Assembly (NCBI GenBank): GCA_947096075.1
Contig: CAMUQE010000007.1
Span: forward strand, 1 to 26,343
From: Veillonella parvula
GTDB lineage: Bacteria; Bacillota; Negativicutes; Veillonellales; Veillonellaceae
DNA length: 26,343 nucleotides
Reading direction: 5' to 3'
Positions 24,413 through 26,343 of the stretch are shown here, piece after piece; position 1 is the stretch's first letter, and each line of letters opens with the position of its first letter. The notes beneath the pieces are model-generated. The model saw only the letters and a list, made by a program, of their open reading frames with translations. It did not search any database and was not told the DNA's origin. A program made the translations under genes and the position numbers.

Positions 24413-25162
24413 TTAATTATAACCATAATCTACATTAACCACAATCGTAACTGGCTCACCTGTTGTATTCTCTATACCTCCAGAGCTCTCTACGAGGCTA
24501 GCAGCAGCATTATCGAGAATGCTAGAGCCACTACTACCGATCATTTCCGCACCAGCAAAGTTGCCATCGGCATCAAAAGTGATTTCAAAGGAAACTCGTC
24601 CACTGAGTCCACGGCGCACCGCCTGTTGCGGCATCACTTTATTACTCTCAACGCGAGCGATATAACCTGAACTATCGTAAGAGCCCCCACGACGTTCTAC
24701 ATCGCCAGGACCTGGGTCACCACCTTTAGATCCATTACCTTCTTCACCAAGCCCACCATTGCCAGCATTACCACCACCAGGGCCTGGTACATTGCCACTT
24801 CCTGGATTACCAACAGGATTATCAGTATTACCATTCAAATTGACTGATGCCGTCTCATTGCCACCTAAGTAAGGATTCAGATTTTTTAAGCCTTCTGTAG
24901 GCTTTCCCGATAAATCAGGCAACACACTTCCTGCTTTACCGCCCCCTGCGACGGGTTTGTCGTCAGGATGAATCTTTAGTTTCTCAGGATCTTTCTTCTC
25001 TTGAGAAAGTTCTTGCTGCCCCATATCGAGGTTGATAACCAAGTCTTTTTTTTGTGTTTCTGGAGGTTTTATATGACCAAGCCAATCACCTACAACACCC
25101 CAATACACAAAATTTAATACCAATGCAGCTACGAAAGGAATTCCATATCGTTTGTCTACCAT
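24413..25162 (-). CDS. tonB: TonB energy-transducing protein with Gly-rich linker
   Basis: This 249-residue inner-membrane-anchored periplasmic protein links ExbB/ExbD to the receptors. One N-terminal membrane segment spans about residues 8-28 (GIPFVAALVLNFVYWGVVG). The long linker, about 30-160, is rich in Gly/Asn (GNPGSGNVPGPGGGNAGN) instead of the usual Pro-Lys/Pro-Glu repeats. The C-terminal TonB domain contains MPQQAVRRGLSGRVSFEITF and the conserved SSGSSILDNAAASLV. The usual Tyr of the YP motif is Met here. It lies 4 bases after exbD, with a ribosome site GGAAG inside exbD. It is the only TonB seen and probably serves all four receptors. Confidence 0.9.
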   Translation of the reverse strand: MVDKRYGIPFVAALVLNFVYWGVVGDWLGHIKPPETQKKDLVINLDMGQQELSQEKKDPEKLKIHPDDKPVAGGGKAGSVLPDLSGKPTEGLKNLNPYLGGNETASVNLNGNTDNPVGNPGSGNVPGPGGGNAGNGGLGEEGNGSKGGDPGPGDVERRGGSYDSSGYIARVESNKVMPQQAVRRGLSGRVSFEITFDADGNFAGAEMIGSSGSSILDNAAASLVESSGGIENTTGEPVTIVVNVDYGYN

Positions 25163-25166
25163 AGAA

Positions 25167-25571
25167 TCACTTCCGTTCTGTAGCTACGCTAACAAACCGA
25201 GCACCACTAATTTTAAGATTATCTAAAATATTGATAACATCCTTATACGCAATATCCTCAGAGGCACGTACAATAAATGCCTGTTGAGGTTCTTTTGCAA
25301 CAATATCTTGAATTTCATTGCCCAGTTGATCAGGGACAATCTCACGTTCATTAAGATACATCTTATGTGTAGCTGTTAATGAAATTGTGATAGGCTCAAT
25401 CGTCTTAGCAGAAGAAGATGAAGCCTTCGGTAAGTTAAGAGGAATTTGTTCCTCTGTATTCATGTACAACGTACTCATCATGAAAAATACGAGCAAGAAG
25501 AAAACGATATCAATCATAGGTATAATCATGATGGTAGGTTCTTTTTGTATGCCTACTGAACTACGTTTCAT
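25167..25571 (-). CDS. exbD: ExbD proton-channel subunit
   Basis: This 134-residue inner-membrane protein of the ExbB/ExbD motor converts proton motive force into TonB movement. The single membrane helix IIPMIDIVFFLLVFFMMST (about 16-34) carries the essential Asp (PMIDIVF). The periplasmic domain contains the family patterns IPLNLPKA, ITISLTA and AFIVRASEDIAYKDVINILD. It overlaps exbB by 4 bases (ATGA type) and is followed 4 bases later by tonB. Length is normal for ExbD. Confidence 0.95.
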   Translation of the reverse strand: MKRSSVGIQKEPTIMIIPMIDIVFFLLVFFMMSTLYMNTEEQIPLNLPKASSSSAKTIEPITISLTATHKMYLNEREIVPDQLGNEIQDIVAKEPQQAFIVRASEDIAYKDVINILDNLKISGARFVSVATERK

Positions 25572-26179
25572 CGTTGACTCCTAATATATAAATCCATAAT
25601 AGAACCTAATTTTTGCTCTAACTTTGCAATATCAGAATTTACTTTATCTGTACACCAACTATGGATGGCTAATGCTACGATAGCTACTGAAAGCCCCGTT
25701 GCAGTGGCAACCAACGCTTCAGATACGCCGCCTGTAATAACAGTAGGCGCACCAATATCGCCTCCAACGGCTGCGAAGGATCGAATCATACCAACAACAG
25801 TCCCCAAAAGTCCAAGTAATGGAGCCATTGTTACCATCATGCTAAGCCAGTTAAGACCACGTTTTAAACGTTCATCCATGTAACCTACCACATCATGTAA
25901 ACGGTTCTCTAAACCTTCCGCACTATATACAGACTCCACGATAGGAGACACGAATCTACTCAATGCGTCATCACTATTTTTTATAGAATTTTCCAGAGTA
26001 GACCAATTATTACTATTACGACCTGCATCAATGCTATCGGACAACTGTTGTAACTCATGATTGATGTTTCTGTACGTACGAATACGTTCAAATAAAATAG
26101 TACATGCTGCTAACATGAATAGTACAAGTGGATACATAACGAAACCACCTGCATTAAATAGGTGAATTGTATACTCCAT
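25568..26179 (-). CDS. exbB: ExbB proton-channel subunit (MotA/TolQ/ExbB family)
   Basis: This 203-residue inner-membrane protein forms the pentameric channel around ExbD. Three membrane segments are visible: GGFVMYPLVLFMLAACTILF near the N-terminus, LSMMVTMAPLLGLLGTVVGM, and SEALVATATGLSVAIVALAI; the latter two carry the family's conserved Gly/Thr pattern. The start at 26179 is preferred because GGAGG (26185-26189) lies 5 bases before it; an ATG at 26191 would contain that site within its own first codons. It is the first gene of the whole uptake locus, with its own promoter about 90 bases upstream. TolQ is excluded as the better name because tonB and receptors follow. Confidence 0.93.
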   Translation of the reverse strand: MEYTIHLFNAGGFVMYPLVLFMLAACTILFERIRTYRNINHELQQLSDSIDAGRNSNNWSTLENSIKNSDDALSRFVSPIVESVYSAEGLENRLHDVVGYMDERLKRGLNWLSMMVTMAPLLGLLGTVVGMIRSFAAVGGDIGAPTVITGGVSEALVATATGLSVAIVALAIHSWCTDKVNSDIAKLEQKLGSIMDLYIRSQR

Positions 26180-26265
26180 CATAGCCTCCATATAATGTAT
26201 AAAATTACGTATTATTTAACAAAAAAATGGTCATCTATATTATTAGATTAACCACCAACATTGAC

Positions 26266-26314
26266 ATTATCCTATAAAGTATTTATAAGTACAATAACCC
26301 TATACCCCCTACCG
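26266..26314 (-). promoter_or_regulatory. Promoter of the exbB unit with conserved upstream box
   Basis: On the minus strand, -35 TTGTAC (plus 26289-26294), an exact 17-base spacer and -10 GATAAT (26266-26271) give a leader of about 80 bases. The box at 26296-26314 matches the one at 16985-17001 base for base apart from two one-base insertions, and a GAATT follows at a similar distance in both. A palindrome TTCTATAGAA (26324-26333) lies just beyond it. This looks like a binding site for an activator or repressor shared by both units. Confidence 0.6.
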
Positions 26315-26343
26315 TTATGGTATTTCTATAGAATTCCATTCTA

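Noticed and set aside
1..26343. CRISPR arrays, tRNA/rRNA genes, insertion sequences or prophage parts
   Set aside because: No regularly spaced repeats, no transposase or integrase-like protein and no tRNA-like fold were recognised on reading both strands.

Overview
The window reads as chromosomal DNA of a low- to mid-GC anaerobe that has an outer membrane, most likely Veillonella or a related Negativicute. This is inferred from gene style and was not confirmed by any database search. The signs are four TonB-dependent outer-membrane receptors and an ExbB/ExbD/TonB set (so a diderm cell), combined with Firmicutes-like strong GGAGG ribosome sites and hairpin-plus-T-run terminators.

Layout. Positions 1-760 hold a plus-strand ArsR-type regulator with its upstream region and terminator. 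Positions 797-2162 hold a minus-strand PLP aminotransferase with its own terminator. An AT-rich gap of about 415 bases (2163-2577) carries the upstream region of the aminotransferase and the terminator of the large locus. From 26179 down to 2578, every gene lies on the minus strand and belongs to one metal/tetrapyrrole uptake locus.

Read in the direction of transcription, the first unit is exbB-exbD-tonB, receptor D (816 aa), binding lipoprotein 3, permease 2, ATPase 2 and receptor C. After a 143-base gap with its own promoter, the second unit is receptor B, binding lipoprotein 2, permease 1, ATPase 1, chlI, chlD, cobN, binding lipoprotein 1 and receptor A, followed by a hairpin terminator. 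Genes overlap or nearly touch, and three junctions are TAATG stop/start overlaps.

How it should work. ExbB/ExbD/TonB energise the receptors. The receptors bring a large chelate (heme, another metallotetrapyrrole, corrinoid or siderophore) into the periplasm, lipoproteins capture it, and two FecCD/BtuCD-type ABC transporters carry it inside. A complete three-part chelatase set, a CobN/BchH-type large subunit with ChlI- and ChlD-type AAA+ partners, is embedded in the second unit between an ABC transporter and a binding protein/receptor pair. This placement suggests that the chelatase acts on imported tetrapyrrole, for example removing or exchanging its metal, rather than in de novo cobalamin or chlorophyll synthesis; no other tetrapyrrole synthesis gene is visible.

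The strongest regulatory observation is a C-rich box (plus-strand view) shared by the two promoters that start the two units. In both it abuts a -35 element followed by a 17-base spacer and a good -10. This suggests co-regulation by one DNA-binding protein.
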